A stretch of 64,000 bases of DNA, taken from assembly GCA_907163225.1 (NCBI GenBank), contig OU015322.1, forward strand, positions 1,292,501 to 1,356,500, in the 5' to 3' direction. How positions within the stretch are numbered: the stretch's first letter is position 1; each line of letters begins with the position of its first letter. Shown here in pieces: positions 33,371 through 42,316 of this stretch. Position numbers and translations under genes: made by a program. The notes under the pieces are model-generated. The model was not told where the DNA came from. It ran no database searches and saw only the letters and a program-made list of their open reading frames with translations. Source of the DNA: an uncultured Rhodocyclaceae bacterium (GTDB lineage Bacteria; Pseudomonadota; Gammaproteobacteria; Burkholderiales; Rhodocyclaceae).

Positions 33371-34153
33371 ATGTTCAGCATCGACTCAACCCAGATCGAT
33401 GCTTGGATTGTTGCATTCATCTTTCCGCTGACTCGCATACTGGCCTTCATCGCAACGGCTCCACTATGGAGCAGTGTGGGCGTTCCAACGCGTACCCGCC
33501 TGATTCTGGCGATTGCCATCGCAGTTGCCATAACGCCTACGCTACCAGCAATGCCAGCCGTTCAGCCAGGTTCATTAGCTGGCCTGTGGATCATGTTTCA
33601 GCAGATGCTTATCGGCATCGGCATGGGGTTCGCTGCGAAGATTGTTTTTACCGGATTTACCTTAGCTGGGGAGCTTATAGGCGCGCAAATGGGCCTCGGT
33701 TTCGCGACCTTTTACGACCCATTGAATTCATCGCAAACGCCTGTAGTTTCAGAGTTTTTCAACCTGATTACCTTGTTGCTGCTTCTGTCCATGAACGGCC
33801 ACTTGTTGTACTTGGCCACCCTGGTTCAAAGCTTTTCGGCAATCCCGGTAAGCGCGACCCCGATTGGGGCAGGATCATGGTTGAATCTGGCAGAACTGGG
33901 CGGAAAAATATTCTCGGCTGGGTTGCTTCTCGCGCTACCCATCGTCGTCGCACTGCTGATCACCAATATTGCGCTCGCCGTGCTGACTCGTGCCGCCCCC
34001 CAGCTAAACATATTCGCGCTAGGCTTCCCGCTAACGCTAATTGGCGGATTCTTTGGCTTGGCAGTCAGCCTGAATTATCTGGCAACGCCGATACAATCGA
34101 TTTTCGAATTCGGCATGAGTTCAATGCTTGGGTATGCCATCCCGGGCAAATGA
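33371..34153 (+). CDS. fliR: flagellar export-gate protein FliR
   Basis: A 260-residue polytopic membrane protein with typical FliR helices (IFPLTRILAFIATAPLWSSV, then GFATFYDPLNSSQTPVVSEF). It ends the fliKLMNOPQR unit and is convergent with the lipoprotein gene, five bases apart with no visible terminator. Confidence 0.96.
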   Translation: MFSIDSTQIDAWIVAFIFPLTRILAFIATAPLWSSVGVPTRTRLILAIAIAVAITPTLPAMPAVQPGSLAGLWIMFQQMLIGIGMGFAAKIVFTGFTLAGELIGAQMGLGFATFYDPLNSSQTPVVSEFFNLITLLLLLSMNGHLLYLATLVQSFSAIPVSATPIGAGSWLNLAELGGKIFSAGLLLALPIVVALLITNIALAVLTRAAPQLNIFALGFPLTLIGGFFGLAVSLNYLATPIQSIFEFGMSSMLGYAIPGK

Positions 34154-34158
34154 AGGCT

Positions 34159-34623
34159 TCAATTCTGCAGGAATGAGTCCGCCTGCTGACGCTGAACCAA
34201 CTTGATCACACCTTCGGCAACGCGGCGGGCACCGATAGTTTGCGAGTCAATACCCTCGGTATATTCGACGATCTGATAACTGCCGAATCCTTGCTCGAAC
34301 TGCAACTGGCTGGCGCGGCGCTTGAGTATCTGGATCGACTCCCCGGCACCACCGGTGTGGTAACGCTTCATCTTCAATGAAAAACGGTAGGTATCGTCAT
34401 TGAGGCGAGCCTCCTCGATTTCCCAATTCGGCGCCAGTGGGTCATAGACGACATATATCGCTGCGGCCACAACCGCCACGGTGGCCAAATTGGCGAGAGA
34501 AACGGAGGTCTTGGCCGTTAGCTGGATCGCCTTGTTCGGAATGATCGGCGATCCGGTCGAACTCGTCGAACTGCAACCAGCAAACAACAAGGCGCCGGCA
34601 ATCAGGAGTGACTTGGTTTTCAT
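34159..34623 (-). CDS. putative lipoprotein at the end of the flgKL unit, function unknown
   Basis: A 154-residue protein with lipobox signal MKTKSLLIAGALLFAGC (Cys17 would be lipidated), a hydrophobic stretch at about 44-60 (LANLATVAVVAAAIYVVY) and a soluble mixed alpha/beta C-terminal domain (RLNDDTYRFSLKMKRYHTGG). The ATG overlaps the flgL stop (4 bases), so it is translated with flgL. I do not recognise the family. Location suggests a role at the envelope connected with late hook or filament assembly, but this is inference. Confidence 0.75.
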   Translation of the reverse strand: MKTKSLLIAGALLFAGCSSTSSTGSPIIPNKAIQLTAKTSVSLANLATVAVVAAAIYVVYDPLAPNWEIEEARLNDDTYRFSLKMKRYHTGGAGESIQILKRRASQLQFEQGFGSYQIVEYTEGIDSQTIGARRVAEGVIKLVQRQQADSFLQN

Positions 34624-35894
34624 AGGATACTAAACAAACTAAGTTGGCTAATTTGCTTGAATGACAGTTGCGCCGCTTCAAGCTGCAACTTTTTTTGCGA
34701 AATGTCGGTAATCGCCTTCGTGTAATCGAGATCCTGCAACGAAGAAACCGAGGAGGCGTATTGGAGTTTCAGGTCTTCCGCCGAACTGCTCAATGAATCC
34801 AGTTCCTTCAGGCTCGATCCCACGGTCGACCGGACTTTATTCACATTTTCCAGCCCCTGATCAATGCCCCCCAAGCTTTCGGCCAGCCGATTTGAATACT
34901 CTGTTGATGTATACGCCCCGCCAATACCTGAAGTCAGAGTGCTGATGGCACTCCGCAAGCTTGTAAAAATGCTCTGGTTCGTACTCGGCGCAATCGTGAA
35001 CGCGTCACCGTTCGCGGGCTGACCAGAAACCACGACAGCCGCCCCGAAATCAGAAGCTGGCGCCGTTGTCCTTTCCAGCTTGATCGATTGTCCCGGCGTA
35101 TACGCCTGAGCTGCAGTGTAGGCAGTCGTTCCAGCCGGGCTATCAAACAACTGGTAGCTGGTAACACCGGCCGCCACAGAAAATTTGATTTGCACTCCAC
35201 CCGGGTAAGCAGCAAGCGCGGCTGTCCACTTGCCGGGATCGGAAACTGAGCCTTGGTCAATAATTCCCGAACCTGTATTGACGGGGGCCCCCGCCCCAGT
35301 TGTTGCTGCAGAGGTAACGAAACTTCCATTTCCACTTCGTACAGCTTCGAACAACTGATTTCCAGTGACGTTGGTTGCCATTTGCCGCGCGGCACCAACC
35401 TGCAACAACCGAAGGCCACTGTCTCCCTGATAGGCAGCCCCTGATGTCGTCGCACTAAAGGGTTTAACCGCGCCCTGATACCCGGAAAACAGGTAGTTGC
35501 CCTCACCATCCTGCGAATTCGCAATGCCCATCAACTCGGAGAAACGAGCCTCCAGTTCTGTGGTGATGTAGGCGCGGTCACTATTCGAGAGCGTGGTACT
35601 ACCCGCTTGAACCAGTCTTTCACGAACACTTTGTAAGAGATCACCAACCGAGGCAACCTGCGACTCAACGATATTCAATTTGCCCAGAGCGTCGCTCTGA
35701 TTCTTCAAAAATTGTTGGGTAACCGCGGAGGACTGCGTCAAAACCAATGCTTGCGCGGACGCGATGGGGTCATCTTCCGGCGTCAGCACCTTGCGCCCGG
35801 TCGCCATCTGATTGGCCAATTTGAAGAGATCACTCTGGTTTCGGCCTATTCCGCTTGCGCCTGAGTTGAATATCTGAGCGGTACTAATTCGCAT
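34620..35894 (-). CDS. flgL: hook-filament junction protein FlgL
   Basis: A 424-residue flagellin-like protein. The N-terminal domain begins MRISTAQIFNSGASGIGRNQ and contains NQMATGRKVLTPEDDPIASA; the C-terminal helix KLQLEAAQLSFKQISQLSLF is standard. The middle domain is larger than in enteric FlgL (about 317 residues). It follows flgK by 11 bases. Confidence 0.95.
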   Translation of the reverse strand: MRISTAQIFNSGASGIGRNQSDLFKLANQMATGRKVLTPEDDPIASAQALVLTQSSAVTQQFLKNQSDALGKLNIVESQVASVGDLLQSVRERLVQAGSTTLSNSDRAYITTELEARFSELMGIANSQDGEGNYLFSGYQGAVKPFSATTSGAAYQGDSGLRLLQVGAARQMATNVTGNQLFEAVRSGNGSFVTSAATTGAGAPVNTGSGIIDQGSVSDPGKWTAALAAYPGGVQIKFSVAAGVTSYQLFDSPAGTTAYTAAQAYTPGQSIKLERTTAPASDFGAAVVVSGQPANGDAFTIAPSTNQSIFTSLRSAISTLTSGIGGAYTSTEYSNRLAESLGGIDQGLENVNKVRSTVGSSLKELDSLSSSAEDLKLQYASSVSSLQDLDYTKAITDISQKKLQLEAAQLSFKQISQLSLFSIL

Positions 35895-35905
35895 GACGTA
35901 CTCCG

Positions 35906-37951
35906 TTAACGAATTTGCAGAATGGTGTCGAACAAGGATTTGCCGATTTCCAGCAATTTTGCCGATGCCTGATAGGCCTGCTGAAACCGAATCAAGTTGG
36001 CCGCCTCTTCATCCAGATTGACGCCTGACAATGAATCACGCGTGGCCTCAGCCTGATCGAGAACTGCCTGTTGCGCATCTCCCGTTACCTTCAACTCCCG
36101 GGTTTTGATGCCGTTATTGGCGACCAATTGGGCATATGCCCCCTGAAACGTTGCCTTGGCGCCGGCCGTCGTATTTTTCGTCTGTAACTGCCCCAAGGCC
36201 AGCGCATTGCGGCCGTCAGCAGTGCCGGCAGAATTCAAGGAAAGTTTAAAGGTATCGCCATTGCTGGGCTGGCCGCTCAGCGTGAAGCTCATCCCATGGA
36301 CAGAGATGGTCATCCCCTGCGTGTAGGCGACCGGGGGCAGAACCGGGGCAGCTTCCGGGCTACCGGGCAATTTGATGGTGACCATCTCCCCTGGCGGCAA
36401 TGCGGAAAAACTGAGTTGCGTCGCTGAGGCGGCGTTGTAGGAAATAGTGATGTCGGAACTTCTCAGCAAACTCACATCAAACCCTGGAACGGTCTTGCCG
36501 GAAGATATAGCGCCATTTCCCGTATTGGTGCTGGTAGCGCTTGTTCGAAAAGGAGCTGCGGCTGCTACTGTCCTGGGATCTGCTGCAATTACGGCGTTCA
36601 CTGAAACGTTTGCGGCAGCATTGCGGGTCGGCTGAATCAGATAGCTATCACCAACTGACCCCACGCCCGCACCCAGAGAAACAGAGAATCCCTCGGAAGG
36701 CAAACTCAGGGTTCCTGGCGCGCTACCACTTAGCGCAAAAGCCTTGTTGTCGGCCAATCGGGTCAAGGTGTAGTTAGTTCCGCCGTCAAAAACCAGGCGA
36801 TAGTCGCTCGTCGTCAGGTTGGTATAAAAATTCCCGTCGCTCACTTCCGGCCCGTAGGATGGGCTCGACAACTGGGCAGAAACGATCAGGCTGCCGGCAT
36901 TGTGGCTGTTGGCACTGACCGTTGGAACCAGGTTGGCTACATTGAAAAAGTTGGCATTGAATACCGCTCCATCACCGCTGGCATTGCCGGACAGATCCAT
37001 CCCTAGCGCGTGCTGTGCATTGACCGTCAGTGCGACCGACGCGGCAACGCGGCCCAACTCATTTCTGGCCTTGTCCAAGGTTTCGTTACGGAAAGAAACA
37101 AGACCACCAAGTTGCCCGCCAGTAATAAGTTGCTCAGGCAACTCTATCGAACTACCGGCCATCGTCTGCAAACCCACGGCAATACGCGAAGGATCTGCAC
37201 TGGCTGCGAAGGCGGTAACGGTCATGGCCTGATTGCCGACGACCAGTTGCTGCCCCGTGCCGACAAAAACGTTAAATGAGCCATTGCTGTTGGTGCTGGT
37301 CGAGACCTTGACCAGCTTGTTCAACTCACCGATCAAGGTATCACGCTGATCCAGCAGGTCATTTGCCGGCTGCCCGTAGGATGACTCTGAAACGATGATG
37401 CGTTGATTCAGATCGGCGATCTGGCTTGAGTAGGCGTTGATGCTCGTCACCGCGTCCTGAATCTTTCCGTTTACCTCGTCTGAAAGCTCGCTCAAACGCG
37501 AATCCAGAGACTGAAAGCGATTCACCAGGGTAGTGGCCGATGAAATCATCGATTCGCGTGCGGACAACAGCGATGGGTTCGCAGCCATCTGCTGCACGCC
37601 ACTGAAAAAATCCTGCAGCGCAGGCGTCAGCCCGGCGGACGGATCGGCCAACAGGTTGTCTATCTGTTTGATTTCACCGTAGTACGCATCGATAGCGCTC
37701 AAGGTCGTCTGCGCCGAATTCACCTGACTGGTCAGGTAACGGTCATACATGCGCTCAATGGTCTGCACGTGAACGCCCTGCCCGATCGAGCCGGCGCCGG
37801 TGTTGACGGCGATGTTGGTCGCCTGAACCGCACGCTGGCGGGTATAGCCGGGGGTGCTGGCGTTGACGACGTTGTGCTCGGTCGTCAGCAAGTTCAACTG
37901 GGCCGCCGCGATACCACTAACGCCGATACTGTAAATTCCTGTGCTCATCAT
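35906..37951 (-). CDS. flgK: hook-associated protein FlgK
   Basis: A 681-residue junction protein. Conserved N-terminus GIYSIGVSGIAAAQLNLLTT with EHNVVNASTPGYTRQRA, and C-terminus NLDEEAANLIRFQQAYQASA with KLLEIGKSLFDTIL. The variable middle domain accounts for the extra length compared with enteric FlgK (about 550). A sigma-28-type promoter lies immediately upstream. Confidence 0.96.
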   Translation of the reverse strand: MMSTGIYSIGVSGIAAAQLNLLTTEHNVVNASTPGYTRQRAVQATNIAVNTGAGSIGQGVHVQTIERMYDRYLTSQVNSAQTTLSAIDAYYGEIKQIDNLLADPSAGLTPALQDFFSGVQQMAANPSLLSARESMISSATTLVNRFQSLDSRLSELSDEVNGKIQDAVTSINAYSSQIADLNQRIIVSESSYGQPANDLLDQRDTLIGELNKLVKVSTSTNSNGSFNVFVGTGQQLVVGNQAMTVTAFAASADPSRIAVGLQTMAGSSIELPEQLITGGQLGGLVSFRNETLDKARNELGRVAASVALTVNAQHALGMDLSGNASGDGAVFNANFFNVANLVPTVSANSHNAGSLIVSAQLSSPSYGPEVSDGNFYTNLTTSDYRLVFDGGTNYTLTRLADNKAFALSGSAPGTLSLPSEGFSVSLGAGVGSVGDSYLIQPTRNAAANVSVNAVIAADPRTVAAAAPFRTSATSTNTGNGAISSGKTVPGFDVSLLRSSDITISYNAASATQLSFSALPPGEMVTIKLPGSPEAAPVLPPVAYTQGMTISVHGMSFTLSGQPSNGDTFKLSLNSAGTADGRNALALGQLQTKNTTAGAKATFQGAYAQLVANNGIKTRELKVTGDAQQAVLDQAEATRDSLSGVNLDEEAANLIRFQQAYQASAKLLEIGKSLFDTILQIR

Positions 37952-37965
37952 TCACCTCATTGAGG

Positions 37966-37992
37966 TTAACGGCCAATTGCTCTCAAAGTTTA
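37966..37992 (-). promoter_or_regulatory. sigma-28 (FliA) promoter of flgKL
   Basis: The minus strand reads TAAA (37992-37989), 15 bases, GCCGTTAA (37973-37966), matching TAAA-N15-GCCGATAA with one change. It sits in the 47-base flgJ-flgK gap, so flgK, flgL and the lipoprotein gene can be expressed as late genes. Confidence 0.8.
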
Positions 37993-37998
37993 GGGCAA

Positions 37999-38964
37999 TC
38001 AGCCAATTAGTGCCTGTCGCATGGTCGGGCCATTGATGATGCGCGACAGTTTGTCTGCGTACATCGGATCCGTGGCATAACCCGCCTGTTGCAAACGTTT
38101 CGCAAACTCCGTGCCATCCTGCGAGCCGATCACTGCGCTGTAACGGGAATTGCTGCGCAGCAGGTTGGCGTAATCCCGGAAGCCCTCTTCATAGGAGCTG
38201 TATGCCCGGAAACGTTCGACGACCTGCTTGGGCTGTCCATCAACGTATTCGGTCGTGGTTGCATCAACCGTCTGGCCCGTCCAGCTCTTTCCGGCCTTGA
38301 TGCCGAAAAGATTGTGGCTGCTGGAACCATCTGCCCGCTTGATCTCGCTTTTGCCCCAGCCGCTTTCCAGGGCCGAATGGCCAACCAGAAATTGGGGCGG
38401 AATTCCGGTTGACCGTGAGGCTTCAACCGCATGCGGCCAGACGCGGCCAACAAACTCCTTGGCAGTGGTCGGCGCCTCGGTCGTGTTGAGTACCGGCTGA
38501 TTGACATCCAGCTTTTGATATGCGGCCGAGGTGGGCAAGCTGCTCAACACGGTCTGATACTGCAGGTGGCGCGCGTCGGATGCGGCAAGCGGCAAGGCGC
38601 CACCGGCAGTGTTTGCCGCCCCGCTTGGCGTGGCTTCCCCCTGATTCGCAGCGATCGTCTTCCCCAGCTGCTGCTCGATCAGTTTGGCAAAACCCACGCC
38701 TTTGCCGCTGGTTGACAGGTTCTGCGCCATTTGCTGGTCGAGGAGCGAAGTGTAGAAGCGCGACTGGTCGCTGTTCAGCAGGCCATCCTGCGGCACCGTA
38801 TCCCGCATGCTTTTCAGGACTTGTTGCAGGAACAAGGTTTCGAATTGCTGCGCGGCGGCCTTTAGACCACTCTGCGGATCCTTGGCAAACTCACTACGCA
38901 AATCCTGGGCGGATTTGACGTCAAATGCCGCCCGATTCGGCTGGTTCTGAATCTGAATCGACAT
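37999..38964 (-). CDS. flgJ: rod-cap protein and peptidoglycan hydrolase FlgJ
   Basis: A 321-residue bifunctional protein. The N-terminal rod-binding domain (AAQQFETLFLQQVLKSMRDT) is joined by a linker to a glucosaminidase-type muramidase domain, with the catalytic Glu in GHSALESGWGKSEI. It locally opens peptidoglycan for the rod. Eight bases after flgI. Confidence 0.96.
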   Translation of the reverse strand: MSIQIQNQPNRAAFDVKSAQDLRSEFAKDPQSGLKAAAQQFETLFLQQVLKSMRDTVPQDGLLNSDQSRFYTSLLDQQMAQNLSTSGKGVGFAKLIEQQLGKTIAANQGEATPSGAANTAGGALPLAASDARHLQYQTVLSSLPTSAAYQKLDVNQPVLNTTEAPTTAKEFVGRVWPHAVEASRSTGIPPQFLVGHSALESGWGKSEIKRADGSSSHNLFGIKAGKSWTGQTVDATTTEYVDGQPKQVVERFRAYSSYEEGFRDYANLLRSNSRYSAVIGSQDGTEFAKRLQQAGYATDPMYADKLSRIINGPTMRQALIG

Positions 38965-38972
38965 GTCTGGCG

Positions 38973-40067
38973 TCAGATGATTTCAAGCTCGGCGCGCAAA
39001 GCGCCCGCAGCTTTCATCGCCTGCAGAATCGCCAGCAAATCCATCGGATTGGCGCCCAGCGCATTCAATGCCTTGACCACATCGGACAGGTTCGCCCCGG
39101 CCTTGACGTTCATCAGGGCGCCGTTGTCCTGCTTCACCTGAATATCGGCGCTTTGCCCGAATTGCGGCTGGCCGCCATCGACCACCACGGACAAATTGCC
39201 GTGGGCGACCGCACAGGACTCCAGCGTCACCTTCTGGTTCATGACCACAGAACCCGTCCGCGGATTGACAATGACTTTCGCCATGCCGACCACCGGCTGA
39301 ACATCCAGGTTGTCGATACGCGCCAGGAAGGCGACGCGAGCATCGGCCTCTTCTGGCACGCGAACCGCGATGCGGCGACCATCGATGGCCTGCGCCGTTC
39401 CTGCCCCGCCGCTCTTGTTGATCGCTTCGACGAGTTTCTGGGCGGTGCCGTAATCGCTGCTGGCCAGCTCGTAATAGACCACGCCGCCCTGGCCGATTGA
39501 AGTCGGGACGCTTCGTTCAACCGTAGCACCACCCGGGATTCGGCCAGCCGACAAGTGGTTGACCGTCACTTTGGAGCCACCGGACGAGGCGCCAGCGCCG
39601 CCGACCATCACATTGCCCTGGGCAATGGCGTAAACCTGGCCATCGGCACCCTTCAACTGCGTCATCAGCAACGTGCCACCACGCAGGCTCTTGGCATTGC
39701 CCATGGAAGAAACGGTGACATCGATCGGCTGACCCGGCCGGGCGTAAGCCGGCAAGTTGGTCGTAATCATCACGGCCGCGACGTTCTTCAACTGCAGTTT
39801 CTGGGATTGTTCCTGAGTCAGATTGACCCCCATCTGCGACAGCATGTTGCCGATGGCTTGCGTGGTAAATGGTGTCTGCGTGGTCTGGTCGCCGGTGTTG
39901 TCGAGGCCGACGACAATGCCGTAGCCGATCAGCTGATTGTTGCGGACGCCCTGGATGCTGGCCAGATCCTTGATCCGCTCGGCGAACACCGGCTGACTCA
40001 AAAGCGGCAGGAGACAGGCGGCCATAATTGCCGTCTGAAAGAACATTTTGCCGCTTTTCGTCTTCAT
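38973..40067 (-). CDS. flgI: flagellar P-ring protein FlgI
   Basis: A 364-residue periplasmic ring subunit with signal peptide ending PVFA at about residue 29. The mature start ERIKDLASIQGVRNNQLIGY and the motif GLDNTGDQTTQTPFTTQAIG are characteristic. Confidence 0.97.
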   Translation of the reverse strand: MKTKSGKMFFQTAIMAACLLPLLSQPVFAERIKDLASIQGVRNNQLIGYGIVVGLDNTGDQTTQTPFTTQAIGNMLSQMGVNLTQEQSQKLQLKNVAAVMITTNLPAYARPGQPIDVTVSSMGNAKSLRGGTLLMTQLKGADGQVYAIAQGNVMVGGAGASSGGSKVTVNHLSAGRIPGGATVERSVPTSIGQGGVVYYELASSDYGTAQKLVEAINKSGGAGTAQAIDGRRIAVRVPEEADARVAFLARIDNLDVQPVVGMAKVIVNPRTGSVVMNQKVTLESCAVAHGNLSVVVDGGQPQFGQSADIQVKQDNGALMNVKAGANLSDVVKALNALGANPMDLLAILQAMKAAGALRAELEII

Positions 40068-40090
40068 GATGTGCCTCTGCGAGATTTTCC

Positions 40091-40747
40091 CTAGAACGGC
40101 ATTACATTAAGGAAGAAGCGTGCCAGCCAGGGCATCAGATTGCCTTCGCTGATCTGGCCGGAGGATTTGTACTCGATCCGGGCATCGGCGATCTTCGACG
40201 ATTCGACGATATTAAAGGCGTCGACAAAGCTGGGATTGACGATGCCGGAGATGCGCACGAATTCTTGCTCGGCGCCAATGGCCACCTGCTTTTCACCGGA
40301 AACCAGCAAGTTGCCATTCGGCATGACGTCGATCACCGTCACCGTCATGTTGCCAGTAAAGATGTTGTTGTTGGCTGCCTCGCCCTTGCCGCTGAAGGCA
40401 TTGGCACTTTTTGCATTGAGGTCGAGGCCGAGCAGGCCTTTGCCGGGCAGACCGCTGAAGCCGGTCACCGACGCTGTGGCGGTATTCGATTTATCCAGCT
40501 TGTTGTTGGACTTGGTCGACGCCGTGGTGCTTTCTGTAATCTTCACGGTGATCGTGTCGCCGACGTAACGGGCCCGGCGATCCTCGAACAACGGCCGGCT
40601 GCTCGCCGCCTGATATATGGCTCCATTGGCGTTCGGCATGTCGAAACGCGGCGATGGGCGCGCCGTCATCGGCTGATGCACGTTGGTCGGCGGCACAGTC
40701 GAACATCCTGCGGTCAACAGGAAAAAAAGCGAAAAAATGAATTTCAT
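40091..40747 (-). CDS. flgH: flagellar L-ring lipoprotein FlgH
   Basis: A 218-residue outer-membrane ring lipoprotein. The lipobox is LLTAGC near residue 15. Motifs LFEDRRARYVGDTITVKITE and NGNLLVSGEKQVAIGAEQEF are present, ending in ARFFLNVMPF. Confidence 0.97.
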   Translation of the reverse strand: MKFIFSLFFLLTAGCSTVPPTNVHQPMTARPSPRFDMPNANGAIYQAASSRPLFEDRRARYVGDTITVKITESTTASTKSNNKLDKSNTATASVTGFSGLPGKGLLGLDLNAKSANAFSGKGEAANNNIFTGNMTVTVIDVMPNGNLLVSGEKQVAIGAEQEFVRISGIVNPSFVDAFNIVESSKIADARIEYKSSGQISEGNLMPWLARFFLNVMPF

Positions 40748-40756
40748 GGCCTTACC

Positions 40757-41539
40757 TCACAGTTGCGTCAGGCGTCCCAGCATGGCATCGGAGGTGGAAA
40801 TCACCTTGGAATTCAGCTCGTAGGCGCGCTGGGTCTGAATCATGGTCACCAACTCCTCCGCCACATTGACGTTGGAGGTTTCGACATAGCCCTGATTCAC
40901 CGTGCCGGCTCCGTTCGTTCCCGGCGTATTCGGCGTCGGCGTGCCGCTCGCCGCCGTTTCCAGGAAGAGGTTCTGACCGATGCTTTGCAGGCCAGCCGGA
41001 TTGATGAAAGTCGCCAGCTGGATGCTGCCGATTTGCGTGGCGGCAGCCGTACCGGGCTGGGTCACGGAAACGGTGCCGTCGGTTCCGATGCTGACCGACA
41101 AGGCGTTGGCCGGGATGGTGATGTTGGGCTGCAGCGGATAGCCGTCGGACGTGACGATCTGGCCCTGGTTGTCCTTCTGGAAAGAGCCATCGCGGGTGTA
41201 GCCGGTGGTGCCGTCCGGCAGCAATATCTGGAAGAAGCCGCTGCCCTGGGCCGCGATGTCCAGAGCGTTGTCGGTCTTCTGCAAATTGCCCTGGGTAAAG
41301 ATGTGTGCGGTGGCTACCGGGCGAACGCCGGTGCCCAGTTGCAGGCCGGTCGGAATCTGCGTCTGTTGCGACGACTGGGCGCCAGGCTGCCGCAGGTTCT
41401 GATACAGCAGATCCTCAAAGACGGCGCGCGAACGCTTGAAACCGTTGGTGCTGACGTTGGCCAGATTGTTGGAAATCACATCGAGCTGGGTCTGTTGGGC
41501 ATCCAGGCCGGTACGGGCAATCCACAGGGAACGAATCAT
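40757..41539 (-). CDS. flgG: flagellar distal rod protein FlgG
   Basis: A 260-residue rod protein (starts [20 protein letters not shown]). The N-terminal motif [20 protein letters not shown] and C-terminal [20 protein letters not shown] are complete. A 532-codon frame on the opposite strand over flgF-flgH is a codon-bias shadow. Confidence 0.97.
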   Translation of the reverse strand: MIRSLWIARTGLDAQQTQLDVISNNLANVSTNGFKRSRAVFEDLLYQNLRQPGAQSSQQTQIPTGLQLGTGVRPVATAHIFTQGNLQKTDNALDIAAQGSGFFQILLPDGTTGYTRDGSFQKDNQGQIVTSDGYPLQPNITIPANALSVSIGTDGTVSVTQPGTAAATQIGSIQLATFINPAGLQSIGQNLFLETAASGTPTPNTPGTNGAGTVNQGYVETSNVNVAEELVTMIQTQRAYELNSKVISTSDAMLGRLTQL

Positions 41540-41551
41540 GGTCAGGTCCTA

Positions 41552-42295
41552 TCAGGCACTCAGGGACAGCAATTGGTCGGCGCGCTGGGCGTTGGTATCG
41601 GCTGTCTGCATCATCTTTATCTGCATTTCGAACTGGCGGGACAGGCTGATCAGATTGACCATGGCATCCGTCACATTGACGTTGCTGCCCTCCAGGGTGC
41701 CCGGGGCCAGCTTCACAGTTTCGTCAGTCGGTGCCGGCTGGTTGTCGCGCATGCGGAACAGGCCATCGCCGCCGCGCACCATGTCGGTTTCCGGCGGATT
41801 GACCAGCTTGATGCGGCCAATTGCGTTGGCGTTGTTGGGCGTACCGAAGGTGGACACGACTGAAACCGTGCCGTCCGGCGCGATCTCGATCGTGTTGTCT
41901 GGCGGAATGTTGATCGGCCCGCCATCACCGGCCACCGTCAGGCCACTCTTCGTCTGCAGCAGCCCGGTGACATCGACATCCAGACTGCCGGCCCGCGTGT
42001 AAGCCTCGCTGCCGTCCGGCAACTGAACGGCGATCCAGCCCTTGCCGTTGACCGCCACATCGAGGTTGCGCCCGGAAAACATCAACGGGCCTTGCTCAAA
42101 CACATCACTGACCGAAGCATCGACGACGAACGCGCGCGTCGGCATGCCTTCGCCGAGCACCGGCACCGCCCGGAAACGATGCTCCTGCGCCTTGAAGCCG
42201 ACCGTGCTGGCATTGGCGAGGTTGTTTGCCGTGCCGGCCTGCTGCATGAATACATGCTTGGCGCCAGTCATTGCGGTGTAGATCAGACGATCCAT
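41552..42295 (-). CDS. flgF: flagellar proximal rod protein FlgF
   Basis: A 247-residue rod protein (starts MDRLIYTAMTGAKHVFMQQA) with the family N-terminal motif NNLANASTVGFKAQEHRFRA and C-terminal NVNVTDAMVNLISLSRQFEM. It has no signal peptide and is exported by the type III route. Confidence 0.96.
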   Translation of the reverse strand: MDRLIYTAMTGAKHVFMQQAGTANNLANASTVGFKAQEHRFRAVPVLGEGMPTRAFVVDASVSDVFEQGPLMFSGRNLDVAVNGKGWIAVQLPDGSEAYTRAGSLDVDVTGLLQTKSGLTVAGDGGPINIPPDNTIEIAPDGTVSVVSTFGTPNNANAIGRIKLVNPPETDMVRGGDGLFRMRDNQPAPTDETVKLAPGTLEGSNVNVTDAMVNLISLSRQFEMQIKMMQTADTNAQRADQLLSLSA

Positions 42296-42316
42296 GTCAG
42301 TGACTCAGTGAATCAA

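Noticed and set aside
40265..41863. A 532-codon plus-strand frame across flgH, flgG and flgF
   Set aside because: It lies wholly antisense to three well-conserved flagellar genes, has His/Gly/Arg-rich composition typical of a GC-rich codon-bias shadow, and lacks a ribosome binding site.
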